From Flaccisagitta enflata (Eukaryota; Chaetognatha; Sagittoidea; Aphragmophora): a stretch of 64,000 nucleotides of DNA. Under the pieces are notes generated by a model. It saw only the letters and a list, made by a program, of their open reading frames with translations, was not told the DNA's origin and ran no database searches. The stretch lies in the NCBI GenBank assembly GCA_965153355.1, contig OZ231126.1, positions 35,836,001 to 35,900,000 on the forward strand, read 5' to 3'. The position numbers and the translations under genes were made by a program. Each line of letters starts with the position of its first letter. Positions within the stretch are counted from its first letter, which is position 1. Shown one piece after another: positions 14,076 through 24,594 of the stretch.

Positions 14076-15089
14076 ATGCCATCCAAGAAATCAGACGTCG
14101 CCGAGGATGCTTCCAAGGTGAGACATAGTAAATTCCGCTTTAGCGCGTATTGGGCAAAGCGGGAGAAGTCCAGGTTGTGATTGTAGACTTAATATCAGTA
14201 GAACAACGAATATTATATTTCAAGGGCTAAAACGTAATGTAGAGGTACTTGTTTGTACGATTAAAGTTATGACATTAAGAAGAATTGTGTTCTTTTGCGC
14301 AACCAGGTGGAGGACAATGCCAACAACAACGCTTGCCGGTCGCGTTCCCGGTCCGCCAACAAAAAGCCAAAGGCCAAAGGTAGGACTAATAAAATGTCCT
14401 AACAGTATCTTGATACTACTTTACAAGAAATGCTTGACATCTACACATTAATTGATCGATCTTTTGTTTATTTCATTCTGCAGGGCGTTCAAAGTCCCGT
14501 GCCGGATCCAGAAAACGATCGAAATCGACGAAACGCGCGTCGTCGAAATGCGGTAAAAAATCGCCGGATGTTTGACTTTGAACCCCGCAGTTACGGATGT
14601 CATGGGACTGTCTGTTTTAGACAGATTTCTGCTATTCTCACTACAAGAACTAAAAGATAGCAAAAAGGGACTGAGATAGTGGCGGATTTCCTCTACTTTT
14701 GGCTGCGGCAAAGCGGAGTTTAACTGTTTGTGTTTTCTGACATGTTGATTGGTAAAGAAATGAATACGATAAAAAAGTCATTGCCATAGTAAACACAAGG
14801 TGCGCCATAGAAAGCATCGGTGAATGTCCTTGGAATTGTAAAACATGTCCGTATTGTTTCAGGAAAGGGACGTGCCTCTCGCTCACGCAGTCGCTCCAAG
14901 AGCCGAAAGGGCCGCGGAGGAAGTCGATCCAAGAGCCGAATGGGCCGTTCGAAGAGCCGCGGAGGAAGTCGATCCAAGAGCCGCGGAAAAGGCCGCTCTA
15001 CGGCCAGAGTCAAGGCCCACGCCGTCCGTGCTCATCAAGTGAAGGCTCACAACGTCAAGAGCCACGTCCGTCATTTGTGCAAGAAGTGA
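14076..15089 (+). CDS. Protamine-like Ser/Arg/Lys-rich basic protein, 4 exons
   Basis: Exons 14076-14117, 14307-14379, 14484-14552 and 14863-15089 (stop TGA 15087-15089) join in frame: 411 nt, 136 residues. Introns are gtgaga...ccag, gtagga...gcag and gtaaaa...tcag, phases 0, 1, 1. Residues 1-22 are acidic to neutral (MPSKKSDVAEDASKVEDNAN). From residue 25 the protein is an Arg/Ser/Lys domain with repeated RSKSRGG and SRSRSRSKSR blocks. Residues 111-136 form a His-containing tail with repeated KAHxV. Cysteines are at 24, 61 and 134. Composition suggests a sperm nuclear basic protein (protamine-like, DNA-compacting). An RS-domain protein is the alternative. The same frame is open upstream to 13851, but the upstream residues are not basic, so I start at 14076. 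Confidence 0.7.
14578..14730. mobile_element. Pogo/Tigger-like element in intron 3 of the basic-protein gene
   Basis: TTTGAACCCCGC at the left and GCGGAGTTTAACTGTTTG at the right form imperfect inverted ends like those at 19529-19704. The interior is unrelated. It lies wholly in the third intron (14553-14862). Confidence 0.4.
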
Positions 15090-15633
15090 ATCCAATGGTT
15101 TCTCAACAATGATCTAATCGAAATGATCAAAGACAGTCAACAGACACGGAAATCATCAACTGTCAGCTGAAATGATAATTGAATGACGATGATTCATACT
15201 CTTTTAGGTTTCAAACAGATACCAGCTCAGATAAACTGTCGACGGATCAGAGATGTAAACATAATCAAGCATGGCTATAGAACAAGGTCCTCTAGGGCCT
15301 GCAAAAAATTGCGACTCACGGACGCGCAGGGACATGCGGGGGGACACCTCCTACCATTAGGGAGGGCCCTGGCCTGATGCGGGCCTGGTTTAAAGTTAGG
15401 CCAAGAAAAAAAAGGCCCATTTTCTTTTTCTCTCAACTTCGGGGCCCTTTTTTAGCAAGTACAGTTGAGCATCACAAGAGCGCATTTCAAGGGACTGGGC
15501 AAAATTATGCCTTTTAGTGAAGCTGCCTTATTACCAATAAAGGAATAAAAACAAAATCCCAATGGGGGGGGGGGGAGAATTTCTCTTGCCGTCCCAGCAA
15601 ACAAGTATCCCTCATTTCGTTTCATTCGGAAAG
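15090..15633. other. 3' flank of the basic-protein gene
   Basis: AATAAA occurs at about 15537 and 15545, some 450 bp after the stop codon, and could serve as polyadenylation signals. A G-run at about 15562-15575 is followed by the minus-strand coding remnant described below. No other gene seen. Confidence 0.4.
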
Positions 15634-17567
15634 CACTGTGCTTTTAAAAAAAATTCTCTGTGGAAAGTCATATAACTGTGGGTTTTTCTGCATTTTTGAG
15701 CAGTATTGGGGTGTATGAGCATGTAACTAGCAAAAACAAAATCATTCCCCGAGCGCTTTTTGAATAATCTTCAAAATAGAAAATAATTAAACCTATCTTT
15801 TATGCAGATTCTAATGAGTTGTATTGACTCATTTTTTGATTCCATATTATTATTCTATACAAAATTTCCTTTCATTTGATAGGTCACACTACATGGTTTT
15901 ATAGATAAATTAGGTTTTCATATTTTGAACCACCATTATTTTTTTGTAATGGTGACTTGAAAAATAAAAATTTTAATTCTTTGCAAAAATATAGAGTGCG
16001 ACCTATCGAATGAAAGGGAATTTTGTATAGATTAACAATATGTATTCAGAAATTTAGTCAACATATCCCAGAAGAATCTGAATTGAAATTAGGTCTATCT
16101 TTTTCTGATTTTGAAGATTACTCAAAAAACGCTCAGGGAATGATTTTGTTTATGCTAGTTACATGCTGTCACACCCCAATACTGCTCAAAAATGCAGAAA
16201 AACCCACAGTTATATGACTTCTCACTCACACATCTCTGGATACCCCCCCAAAGAGAATCGAAAATACCATTTTTTCTGACTGTGCTATTTGTCTTCAGGA
16301 ACATGTGGGCTACTAAAAAAAACAAAACACAAAAAAATTCTTTTGAAATTTTTTCATTTATTTCACGTTTTAGGTAAAAAAAAGGCATTTTTAGCACTTT
16401 TTAGGCAATAAATTGTTCATGCAGCTTAGAAAATCCAAAAAAATACTGGAAATGTATGGCAATAGATAGAATATACATGTTTTTACCCTTCATAAACAGT
16501 TTTTTTAAGTATCATACAGATTAGAGCTTAAAAATGGTTTAAAAATGACAAAATATGGCTTTTTTCAGAGTAAATTTGTTTTTACAGCATTTTAACTCTC
16601 GAATAATCTTAGAAAAGTGTAGTAGTAGTTTGAGCTTAACTACTTTTACCATGAACAATCAGTAAATTTTGATTTTTTTAGGTTTAGAGTTAAAAAATAG
16701 CTAAAAAATAGCAAAATATTGTTTTTTTAAGTATCTTATAGCAAATAATTATTCATGCACTTTTATAAATCTAAAAAAATACTGGAAATGTGTGGCAATA
16801 GATAGAATATACAAGTTGAAATGCCGTATTAAAAAATTTGAGATTTAAAAATGCTGAAAAAAGTCATATTTCGGCATTTTTACGCCATTTTTAAACTTTA
16901 ATCTTTAAGATATCTAAAAAAATTTTTTGTGAAAGATAAAAAAATGTATATTCTATCTATTGCCATACATTTCCAGTATTTTTTTGGTTTTATAAAAGTG
17001 CATGAATAATTATTTGCTCTAAGATGCTTTAAAAAACAATATTTTGCTATTTTTTTGTTATTTTTTAACTCTAAACCTAAAAAAATCAAAATTTACTGAT
17101 TGTTCAGGGTAAAAGTAGTTAAGCTCAGACTACTACTAAACTTTTCTAGGATTTTTCGAGAGTTAAAATCCTGTAAAAACAAATTTAGACTAAAAAATAC
17201 TAAAAAAAACATATTTTGTCATTTTTAAGCTATTTTTAAGCTCTAATCTGTATGATATTTTCAAAAACTGTTTATCAAGGGTAAAAATGTGTATATTCTA
17301 TCTATTGCCATACATTTCCAGTATTTTTTTGGATTTTCTAAGCTGCATGAACAATTTTATGCCTAGAAAGTGCTAAAAATGCCCTTTTTTTACCTAAAAA
17401 GTAAAATAAATGAAAAAATTTCAGAAGAATTTTTTTGTTTTTTGTTTTTTTTAGTAGCCCACATATTTCTGAAGACAAATCGCACAGTCAGAAAAAATGG
17501 TATTTTCGATTCTCTTTGGGGGGTATCCAGAGATGTGTGCACTCAGAATTGTTTTAAAAGCACAGTG
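15634..17567. mobile_element. 1.93-kb foldback element, TIR CACTGTGCTTTTAAAA, TSD AAAG
   Basis: Perfect 16-bp TIRs at 15634 and 17567 are flanked by AAAG (15630-15633, 17568-17571). Most of it is one long palindrome centred near 16885: arms with GGATACCCCCCAAAGAGAAT and GGCAATAGATAGAATATAC mirror each other. A second palindrome, about 15662-16225 and centred near 15945, appears inserted in the left arm. There is no transposase ORF. A 4-bp TSD with CACT ends fits Chapaev-like or related DNA transposons, but this is tentative. Confidence 0.75.
15662..16225. mobile_element. Nested ~560-bp palindromic element
   Basis: Left arm AAGTCATATAACTGTGGGTT...CTCGC-type region mirrors the right arm ending CCACAGTTATATGACTT. 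Inner mirrored blocks include GAATCATTCCC-type and GACCTATC...GATAGGTC sequences. It interrupts the left arm of the larger foldback. The exact ends and TSD (TTCTC possible) are unclear. Confidence 0.55.
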
Positions 17568-17679
17568 AAAGATATTCCTTCGACCGCAAGTTTTCCTACA
17601 ATTTCAATGGCAGAATTTCCTTGGTCTCCCAGCACGCTTTTCATGGCCATATCATAAAGTTGTGGCGTATGGCTTCAAG

Positions 17680-18080
17680 GTAAGTAAGAGTGTGAAAAAG
17701 AGACACACAGAAAAGAATTAATGGTGCAATTGAGACTTTTCCGAAATGAGATTTGAGTGGGTGGAATTGTAGATAGCAAAATAGTGGAGCAGCGAAACGG
17801 CGCAAAAGAGATGAAAACGTATTTTATGACTCTCTGGTGGAATCACGCGCGGAAGGAAGAATCGTAGACCATATCAACTGCAGTTTGTGAAAAACGAGCG
17901 AAAATGAAGAAAAGGGAATGTAACGTGTATCCAGAGGAATAAGATAGCACTAAATAACAGTCATTCCGCAACACATTTGCCTATGTAGTATTTTTGTTGA
18001 AGTCGAAGTCAATGGCCCTGCCCACAGCCCTTTTTAATGCCTTACTACATGGGAATAAAGAAGCCGCGTATCTAGTCATG
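17680..18080. other. Intergenic, nothing recognised
   Basis: Unique-looking sequence without a supported coding segment or repeat boundary. Confidence 0.45.
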
Positions 18081-18429
18081 TTTTTAGTCGCGCACTACAT
18101 GCGACTACACCCCGCTATGTAGGTTAGTCGGTTGGTTGTACGATGTCCGTTAGTCCCGATTTATATTTTGTGGCGATTGTGAGCTTTTCGGCCCTTTCTA
18201 ACCGCGACTCGAGGATTGGCAACTTTTTGGTCAGTTGGTTAGTCGGTTGATAGGTCTGTTGGTTGATCGATCCGTCCGTCCATCGGTTTGTTGGGCCGTC
18301 AATCTGTCAGTCTGTCACAATTTTTGACGTTTTTCGTCTCCCCGCTCCTGCCAGGGTACTTGACTGGCTCCCTACAATTCTGCCCCAGCCCACCCATCCA
18401 CGACTAAGATAATTGAGTATCCGGCCTTC
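18081..18429 (+). mobile_element. AGTCGCG-hairpin element, long copy
   Basis: TTTTTAGTCGCGCACTACATGCGACT starts it, with a second partial core near 18200 (AACTTTTTGGTCAGTTGG) and a long GTCC/GTTG array. It ends with CCACGACTAAG and GTATCCGGCCTT. Confidence 0.7.
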
Positions 18430-18493
18430 TCCATCATTGTCCCTGGGACTTCCTGCCCACTTGCATACAACTAGGGTAACCTTGTATGTGACA

Positions 18494-18690
18494 TTTAGTT
18501 AGTAGCGTGCTACGCGACTCTATAAGCCACTTTTTGGTTGGTTGGTTGGTTGGTTCATTCATCACAATTGTCGATTTTTTTGTTTTTGGAGTCGCCGCCT
18601 GCAAAAGTGCCTGAATAGCCTCCTACACTATGTGCTAATGCTCCTGCCCACCTCGCGCGCGACTAAGATTGCCGCGTAGCCGGCCTTTTT
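18494..18690 (+). mobile_element. AGTCGCG-hairpin element, copy with (GGTT)n array
   Basis: TTTAGTTAGTAGCGTGCTACGCGACT, CTCTATAAGCCACTTTTTGG, a pure GGTT array, GCTCCTGCCCACC, GCGCGACTAAG, GCCGGCCTTTT. It sits 64 bp after the previous copy in the same orientation. Confidence 0.7.
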
Positions 18691-19528
18691 TTCCAACATG
18701 GCTGGAAAGACGCGGCTCTTACTCAGAATGACCTCGACCTCGAGGCTGACAAGAAAAGAAGGAAGATTGGATTTGATATTCTGGGGAAAATGGGTCACGT
18801 GCTCATCGCAGAATCACGGGCGACACATTCGCTCAGCAACTGGAAAATAGTTATAATCAGTAGATAGTGAAAAAGATGAAGGGAAGGTGAAGTGTTTCAG
18901 CAATTTCAGCCGTTGTCTTGTTATGCAGAAAGGGGAAGGGGACGCGAATGGTGAAGGAATTTAACTGTTTTAAGTATTGTCTAGATATATAGAATAGATG
19001 AGAGAGGGGGGAAAGGGATGGTAGAGGGGGTCAAGGCTTCCCCATTTAACTTCCAGAAGGCCACAACCTTGGAGGAATGGAGGATGTTTTACCAGGTGTA
19101 ATGGACATGATCACTGATTCACTGCAAACAAAAGCTTTGTTTGATAAAAGGATGAAAATCATCAGAGTAATGGAAGCAACCGTATGACACACATTTGTGT
19201 TACACCACGCATCATTCGCAACAAGTCATCATATCTCCCCAATGCACTTTGTTTTTGAAATTTCTGCAAGCGGTTTTGCATCACTGCTTCTGCCTAATGA
19301 CCCCTACACCTCTGCTCCTGGTCACCTGCACGTGAGTTGAGCCCTCGATCTTTTCGGTCTCACTGTCATGAAATGTCATAATTGCATATCGGCATTGAGT
19401 ATATGCAGGAAAAGTTGCATTCAGGAAAAGTCGATCGCGATGCTTGGCGGCTGGCTGTGGGGTGTCTGTGAAACCGGCGGGAAGCGATAATGAAGTCTCG
19501 TTGAGACACGCTTGTCAAATTGAAAATA
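18691..19528. other. Intergenic, nothing recognised
   Basis: No convincing splice-bounded coding segment and no delimited repeat. Confidence 0.45.
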
Positions 19529-19704
19529 CAGTTGAACCCCGCTCCAATGGACCCGCTTTCAACGGAATTCCGCCTTTAACAGATTCAATTTTTTGTTCCC
19601 TTGAACCTAATTCTTTTATTTCCTATATTGGCTGTAACAGAATTCCGCCTTTAACAAATAAAATTCCTTGGTCCCCTGAAATCCGTTGGAGCGGGATTTA
19701 ACTG
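19529..19704. mobile_element. 176-bp pogo/Tigger-like MITE, TA duplication
   Basis: Left end CAGTTGAACCCCGCTCCAA, right end TTGGAGCGGGATTTAACTG, both flanked by TA (19527-19528, 19705-19706). CAGTTGAAC-type ends with TA target duplication are typical of pogo/Tigger members of the Tc1/mariner group. Internal CCGCCTTTAACA is repeated twice. Confidence 0.7.
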
Positions 19705-19706
19705 TA

Positions 19707-20660
19707 CGACCATGACGAAGTCCCGCTGCCAGGCAGTTAATATCCAAGCTAGAGACCGAGCAAGAGCAATGTGATTTTGAAGCAAAGTCGAAAACGCCTT
19801 TTGTTCAAAACTCAACTACCTGTAAGAAGCGCCCCTTGTGACCGCTAAACTTCACGGATTGACGTCATTCTTTTTTTTACGAGTAGCAGACGTCCCACGC
19901 TTTCTGACTTTTTAGGTTTCGGAAATTATTTTTATTTTTTTTTAATGTTTACGGTCCTGTTTTATTGAACTCTCTGTGACGCTTTCGTCTCCTTTCCGCA
20001 ACTTGGAAAAAAAAAACGCAAGTCCAATCGATCCTGATCGAAAGCAGCCTGACCGAAAATCCCCGTCTTTCAGAGCGCGTCGGATTTACGTTTATCACTG
20101 TTAGACTGACGGACGAAGCGAGGTGAAGTCGCGTAGCTCATGACTAATATGAGCATTATTATTTGTGAAACTCACATTTATAAAAAGCTTTATCCGTCCG
20201 CTTTATCCGTCGGTTGGTCAGTTGGTAGGTCAGGTAACGCATTTGTTTGATGATTCACATGATGAATTGTTGCACATGTCACATGTCGCACGCATGTACG
20301 CATTGGCCTACTTTTTCAGAAATGTTATAAACAAGGCTGGATACACGGCTACCCCAGTCGCGTGCGGGTGGGCAGGAGCCATATTGGAGGTAATAAAAAC
20401 TATGCCATACTGGACAACGTAACCTCTTTAATGATACGATAATTTCCATCTCCGTCCGCGATTCTATTGGTTACCTAAGGTTTATTCTATTTGAACAGGT
20501 CTTCATATAAGCTATGCCTTCTTCACTTTCTTTTCCAGGGTGAATATTTTCCATTCAATTTGTATTTTTTACGAAATCGGCGGGCGGCTGCACCTCTCGA
20601 TAAAGGCCCGAAAACGCTGATCCGCTTTTCAAATTCTATCTCGAGAAGATGTGACGCGAC
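19707..20660. other. Intergenic with hairpin-element fragments; possible promoter region
   Basis: 20110-20160 and 20185-20245 carry left-end and GTCGGTTGG-array pieces of the hairpin element. 20329-20387 carries its minus-oriented tail (AACAAGGCTGGATACACGGC). These look like rearranged fragments. The last 100 bp is GC-richer and precedes the tentative start codon at 20661. Confidence 0.45.
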
Positions 20661-21256
20661 ATGGCGGAGCTCCAGTCAACTGACCATTGTAGGTAGTGTC
20701 AGATAAGTCGGTGTTTGTTCCACACTATGATGTTAGAAAAATTTGGCATGTTATAATTATTTGATCATTGATCCAGATTCTGCTCGATATCATTTGGGTG
20801 CTTCACATAACAAAAGTTGGGAGTATCCTCTCACTGGAGTTGCTTGATAAATTGATATTAGTATAAAAATTTTTAAGAATAAGTAATATTTAAAGGATTA
20901 CAAAAAAAGAAAAAAAAGAAAAAAAATATATAAGAATATATGTCAATAACGCTTTCAAGGCCACTGCTTAAAAATGAAATAAAAAATGATTAAAAAAAAA
21001 AACATTTGCATATAAAAAAAAATTTACAATATATGTTTATTTACTGATTTAATTGTTTGCATAATGAAGTCAAATATACACTAAGACAGTCATGGACAGT
21101 TGAGCAAGAGCATTAAAATAAAAATTGATCTCGATTTTAAAATTTTACAAAACAAAAATGGTATAATAATAATGAAAATTTTAAGATTCATTTTAAATTA
21201 GATAAAAAAAAACCCAAAAGAAATCCCCATCTTGTGCTATGTGAAGCACCCAAACC

Positions 21257-21338
<82 letters not shown>

Positions 21339-23221
21339 AGACTCGCGACTTCGTCCGTTGATCAGCGCCGACATTCGAAATGAAAGTTCGCGAAAGCGGG
21401 AAGCTGGAGATGCCGCCTCAAGGAGCAAGTGGACAAAGACGCCTTATGGTACGGTAATTACACAAATTCTATAGGTCCTTCCGGCTGAATTGCGTGAACC
21501 TAGTTTATAAGAACATCTAGGCTTGAATTTACTCCAAAATAAAGAACATAGGTCATGGTGTACAGGAACAGGAAATTTTGGTTTCATTCTACTAATTGCT
21601 TTTGATATAGATTTACAATAAAAGATATTATTTGGATTTCAGTCAAGTATTTTTGATATTTTTGGTATTTTTGATAATGTATAAGGTGTTTAAACAATGT
21701 TTTTAAACCCAGAATGCTAACACCCCTGACAAAATTAAGCGAACTGAGGTTAAATTTCAATTATGTGAGCATGACAAAGTGAATTGAATGGTACTTTAGG
21801 ACATGTTTACATAATATGGGGTAATTTCCGTCTAAGTTTAGCCAAAGATACCGAATAAACTAGGTTGAAAACCTATCAAAATCTTTACAACACCATTTTC
21901 TGATAAATGACACTCCCACTGAGTCCATTACAACTAGCTTCCTTATTGTAGAGTTTTTACAGTTACAAGGGCCGCCCCTGTCCCTGTTCAAGGCCTCGAG
22001 CTCTCAAAATCATCATAGGAATAAAGTTCCAAGCAGTTAAAGACAGATAACTTGGGTGAAGACCTTGAAAAACGGCTGAAATTATATGTCACCCTAATGT
22101 GAAAATATATCTGGGAAAATTGGTAACAATTATATTTGCCTTTTCTAACTTGTCACCTTCTCACCCCTCTACCAATGAATAATCCCTCTCTATTGCTCTA
22201 CTATGTCAAAATATGACATTTTAGCTATCTCTGTCAAAATTTGTAGAGCTAGCGCCAATATTTCACACTTTATGGCATATGTTCCCAGTTCGCCTAATTT
22301 TGTCAGGGGTGTTAACTATGGTTTCATAACTATCAGAAATAAAAATTGAATGTTTGAATTCCTTAGAAAAATGGTGAATATAATTTCAAAATGTTGTTGG
22401 GTGAAATTATATCACAGCCTCAGTAAAGAAAATTTTGCATTTCTAAGAACATGGCCCTTTTCTCATATGAGGCCATGTTTTTGGAAATGCAAATTTCTTT
22501 ATTTCTATGCAATGATATAATTTCACTTAACTGGAGTGAGAGGATAAAGTATAATTTTCTATAAAAACTCTTCTTTTTCCTCCCTTTTTTCAATTCATTA
22601 TAGATGTACTTTAAATCTATATTTCAGAGATTATCTATGCAAAATATTATTGTTAGAATATTTTTTCAAAAAAAAAAATTATAAAAAAATTATATGAAAA
22701 ATATAAAAAAAATTATAATGACGCATGAAATTTCTTCTTCCCGTACACTGCGTCATAGGGGAAATTTCAAGGGGTGTATATAATTGCACGACCTTTGATT
22801 TCTTACCCCCCCCCCCTGGTCCTTTGATTTTCTTCCCCGCGGAGTCGAAGTACAGTTGATTTTCTTTCCCATATACTCCCTATATAGTAATATTTTGGTT
22901 TAAATAGTATAAAATTGTGTTGTAGTAACTAAATATTACATTTTAGTACTGTCAAAAGTGTAAAATCATCTATATTTTTCATCTTTTCATATTTCCACCC
23001 TTTGATTTCCTTCCCCATTTCCAAATCCTTTGATTTTATTCCCCCCCCTGCCGGGGGGGGGGGGGGATTATGCAAGAATATACAGGCCTGGAAATTTCTC
23101 CTCCTCCTCCTTCGTTCGTCCCCTCCCTCCCCAAATCAAATCCCAGCCTCCAGGCCCAAATCTCAGCCGAAGAAATAAAGAAACGTAGAAAGAAAGAAAC
23201 GTAGAAAGAAAGAAAGAAGGA

Positions 23222-23265
<44 letters not shown>

Positions 23266-23572
23266 GAGAAAAAGAGACTGAGAAGGAAAGAAAGAACGAA
23301 AGAAAGAAAGAGAGTTGCACTGATTTATTTGAGTCACATTATAGGTACATTTTTGAATGTTTTGTTGTGTCATGTACACTTTTTTTCTTATTAAAACCTA
23401 GTCACATGCAAAAGCCCACTTCGTAGTGTGCCTCAATCAACTTTTCTGATTCATAACATTACACGTTCTTATTTCAATTGCAGCCGAGTTTCCTGGAATT
23501 GGTCCTCCAAAGCGCGTTCTCCAGCCATGTGGGACTGTAGGACACCTGGCTTCTGCAAAGACGACGATTTGA
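20661..23572 (+). CDS. Tentative 3-exon gene, 74 residues, unknown family
   Basis: Exon 1 20661-20688 starts in good context (GCGACATGG, MAELQSTDH) with donor gtaggt. Exon 2 21341-21448 follows an acceptor tctctgacag whose polypyrimidine tract is the (CT)n microsatellite; it encodes SRLRPLISADIRNESSRKRE and further basic residues, donor gtacgg. Exon 3 begins 23484 after tttcaattgcag, encodes EFPGIGPPKRVLQPCGTVGH and stops at 23570-23572. Both introns are phase 1 and 225 nt close in frame. Against it: the protein is short and unrecognised, and exon 3 is also open in another frame (to a donor at 23617). A cryptic set of splice-like sites is the alternative. Confidence 0.3.
21262..21336. repeat. 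(CT)n microsatellite abutting a splice-acceptor-like AG
   Basis: About 75 bp of CT followed immediately by GACAG, making an ideal polypyrimidine tract for the tentative exon at 21341. Confidence 0.95.
21720..22312. mobile_element. 593-bp mariner-like TIR element, TA duplication
   Basis: Left end ACACCCCTGACAAAATTAAG, right end CTAATTTTGTCAGGGGTGT, about 30 bp of near-perfect TIR including GCGAACTG. TA flanks both ends (21718-21719, 22313-22314). No transposase ORF is present. Confidence 0.65.
22315..23160. repeat. Palindromic core plus CTTTGATTTTCTTCCCC repeat
   Basis: About 22400-22545 is a palindrome with the same AACATGGCC...GGCCATGTTTTTG core seen in the 612-bp family, flanked by GTGAAATTATATCA inverted. 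From 22775 to 23070 a CCCC-rich repeat (CCTTTGATTTTCTTCCCC) related to 24595-25040, 27700-27780 and 62310-62560 appears. No coding signal. Confidence 0.55.
23165..23312. repeat. (GAAA)n microsatellite, interrupted
   Basis: GAAA/AAAG tetranucleotides with GTA and GAGA interruptions over about 150 bp. Confidence 0.9.
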
Positions 23573-23616
23573 TGAACGCTCAAAGGAACCGAAGTCAAAG
23601 GTGCAGTAACAACGAG

Positions 23617-23672
23617 GTATGTGTGTGTGTGTGTGGGTGTGTGTGTGTCTGTGTGTGTGTCTGTGTGTGTGT
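23617..23672. repeat. (GT)n microsatellite
   Basis: Short imperfect GT tract with GTCT interruptions directly after GAG|gtatgt at 23617. Confidence 0.85.
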
Positions 23673-23739
23673 TTGACTTCCAAGAAAAACTCATTTTATT
23701 AAAAAGTACTCATCCCTGCTCTTAATAGGGCCAATTTTA

Positions 23740-23930
23740 AATAAAAGGGCAATTTTGACCCGATCTGGATCTTTGACCTTAGTTTGACAATCTTCCTGAA
23801 GGAATATCATCAAAAGAAGTGCACTTCCTTTTTTCAGTTTTTTGCAAGGATTATGAATCTGCAATTTAATCTATAAAATTTTCATTTTGAGTTTTTGACC
23901 TAATATTACCTTTGGCCTAATACTTCCGCC
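23740..23930. repeat. Fragment related to the 27070-27677 foldback
   Basis: TTTTTTGCAAGGATTATGAATCTGCAAT and TTTTTGACCTAATATTACC resemble blocks of the foldback arm at 27470-27560. No ends identified. Confidence 0.45.
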
Positions 23931-23983
23931 ATAAAAAGATTTCAAAAAAAATTTTTGCTGTTGAATTCTTACTCTGTGGTGTA

Positions 23984-24085
23984 TTATCTTCAAAAAAACC
24001 CGCAGGGATTAGTACTTTTCAACAAAATGAGTTATTATCTTCAAAAAAACTCGCAGGGATTAGTACTTTTCAACCAAATGAGTTA

Positions 24086-24086
<1 letters not shown>
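23984..24086. repeat. ~50-bp unit tandemly duplicated
   Basis: Two copies of a unit containing TTATCTTCAAAAAAAC, CGCAGGGATTAGTAC and AATGAGTTATT stand head to tail with two mismatches. Confidence 0.8.

Positions 24087-24089
<3 letters not shown>

Positions 24090-24166
<77 letters not shown>
24090..24166. repeat. (GT)n microsatellite
   Basis: About 77 bp of GT followed by GAGTGAGTGAGTGAGAGAG. Confidence 0.95.
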
Positions 24167-24168
<2 letters not shown>

Positions 24169-24220
24169 TGAGTGAGTGAGAGAGAGACGCGTCTTTTCGT
24201 TTATTGGTTAATGAGTCACA

Positions 24221-24348
24221 TTTTTAGTCACAGACGCGCGACTCTTCAAGCCACTTTTGCGCTTTCCGTCCGTCCATCCGTCACAGCTGTTTAAGGTTTT
24301 CCGCTCCTGCCCACACATCCTGACTAATGGTGTGTATATGGCCTTGTT
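24221..24348 (+). mobile_element. AGTCGCG-hairpin element, compact copy
   Basis: TTTTTAGTCACAGACGCGCGACT, CTTCAAGCCACTTTT, CCGTCCGTCCATCCGTC, GCTCCTGCCCAC, TGACTAATGG, GTATATGGCCTTGTT. Confidence 0.7.
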
Positions 24349-24594
24349 ATCATGTGATCTCCAGTTTTCTTTATAATTTTTTTCTCCAGTTTTCTTTATA
24401 ATTTTATCTCCATTTACAGGGTCACCCACTGCTGTTTGATGCCATCCTATTCAGTGGCGTTTTCCGCATCATCCCTCTCAATCGTTCAAGTTCAAAAAAG
24501 TCAGAACCCTCAGGAGAAAGATCCATGAAGAGAATCAAATATTTAACAAAGACTACTTGGATATTAATCTTTAACTAAGACAACTTGGATTCTT

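Larger units (their letters stand above)
15585..17676 (-). pseudogene. Coding remnant of unknown family, split by a foldback element
   Basis: On the minus strand 17676-17568 reads as a clean, protein-like frame (LYDMAMKSVLGDQGN, then IEIVGKLAVEGISF). Joining across the 4-bp duplication CTTT to the segment below 15633 keeps the frame open (RMKRNEGYLFAGTAREILPP) for about 20 more residues. A pyrimidine-rich stretch and AG precede the first segment, so it may be an exon. The opposite strand also has an open frame ending at a perfect donor-like AAG|gtaagtaag, so the sense is not certain. I do not recognise the family. Confidence 0.4.

Noticed and set aside
23484-23616. Stand-alone 133-nt exon in the frame containing MWDCRTPGFC
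   Set aside because: The borders (cag...gtatgt) are good, but this frame does not fit the phase of the upstream candidate exon and the peptide resembles no family I know. Kept only as the alternative to the tentative gene.
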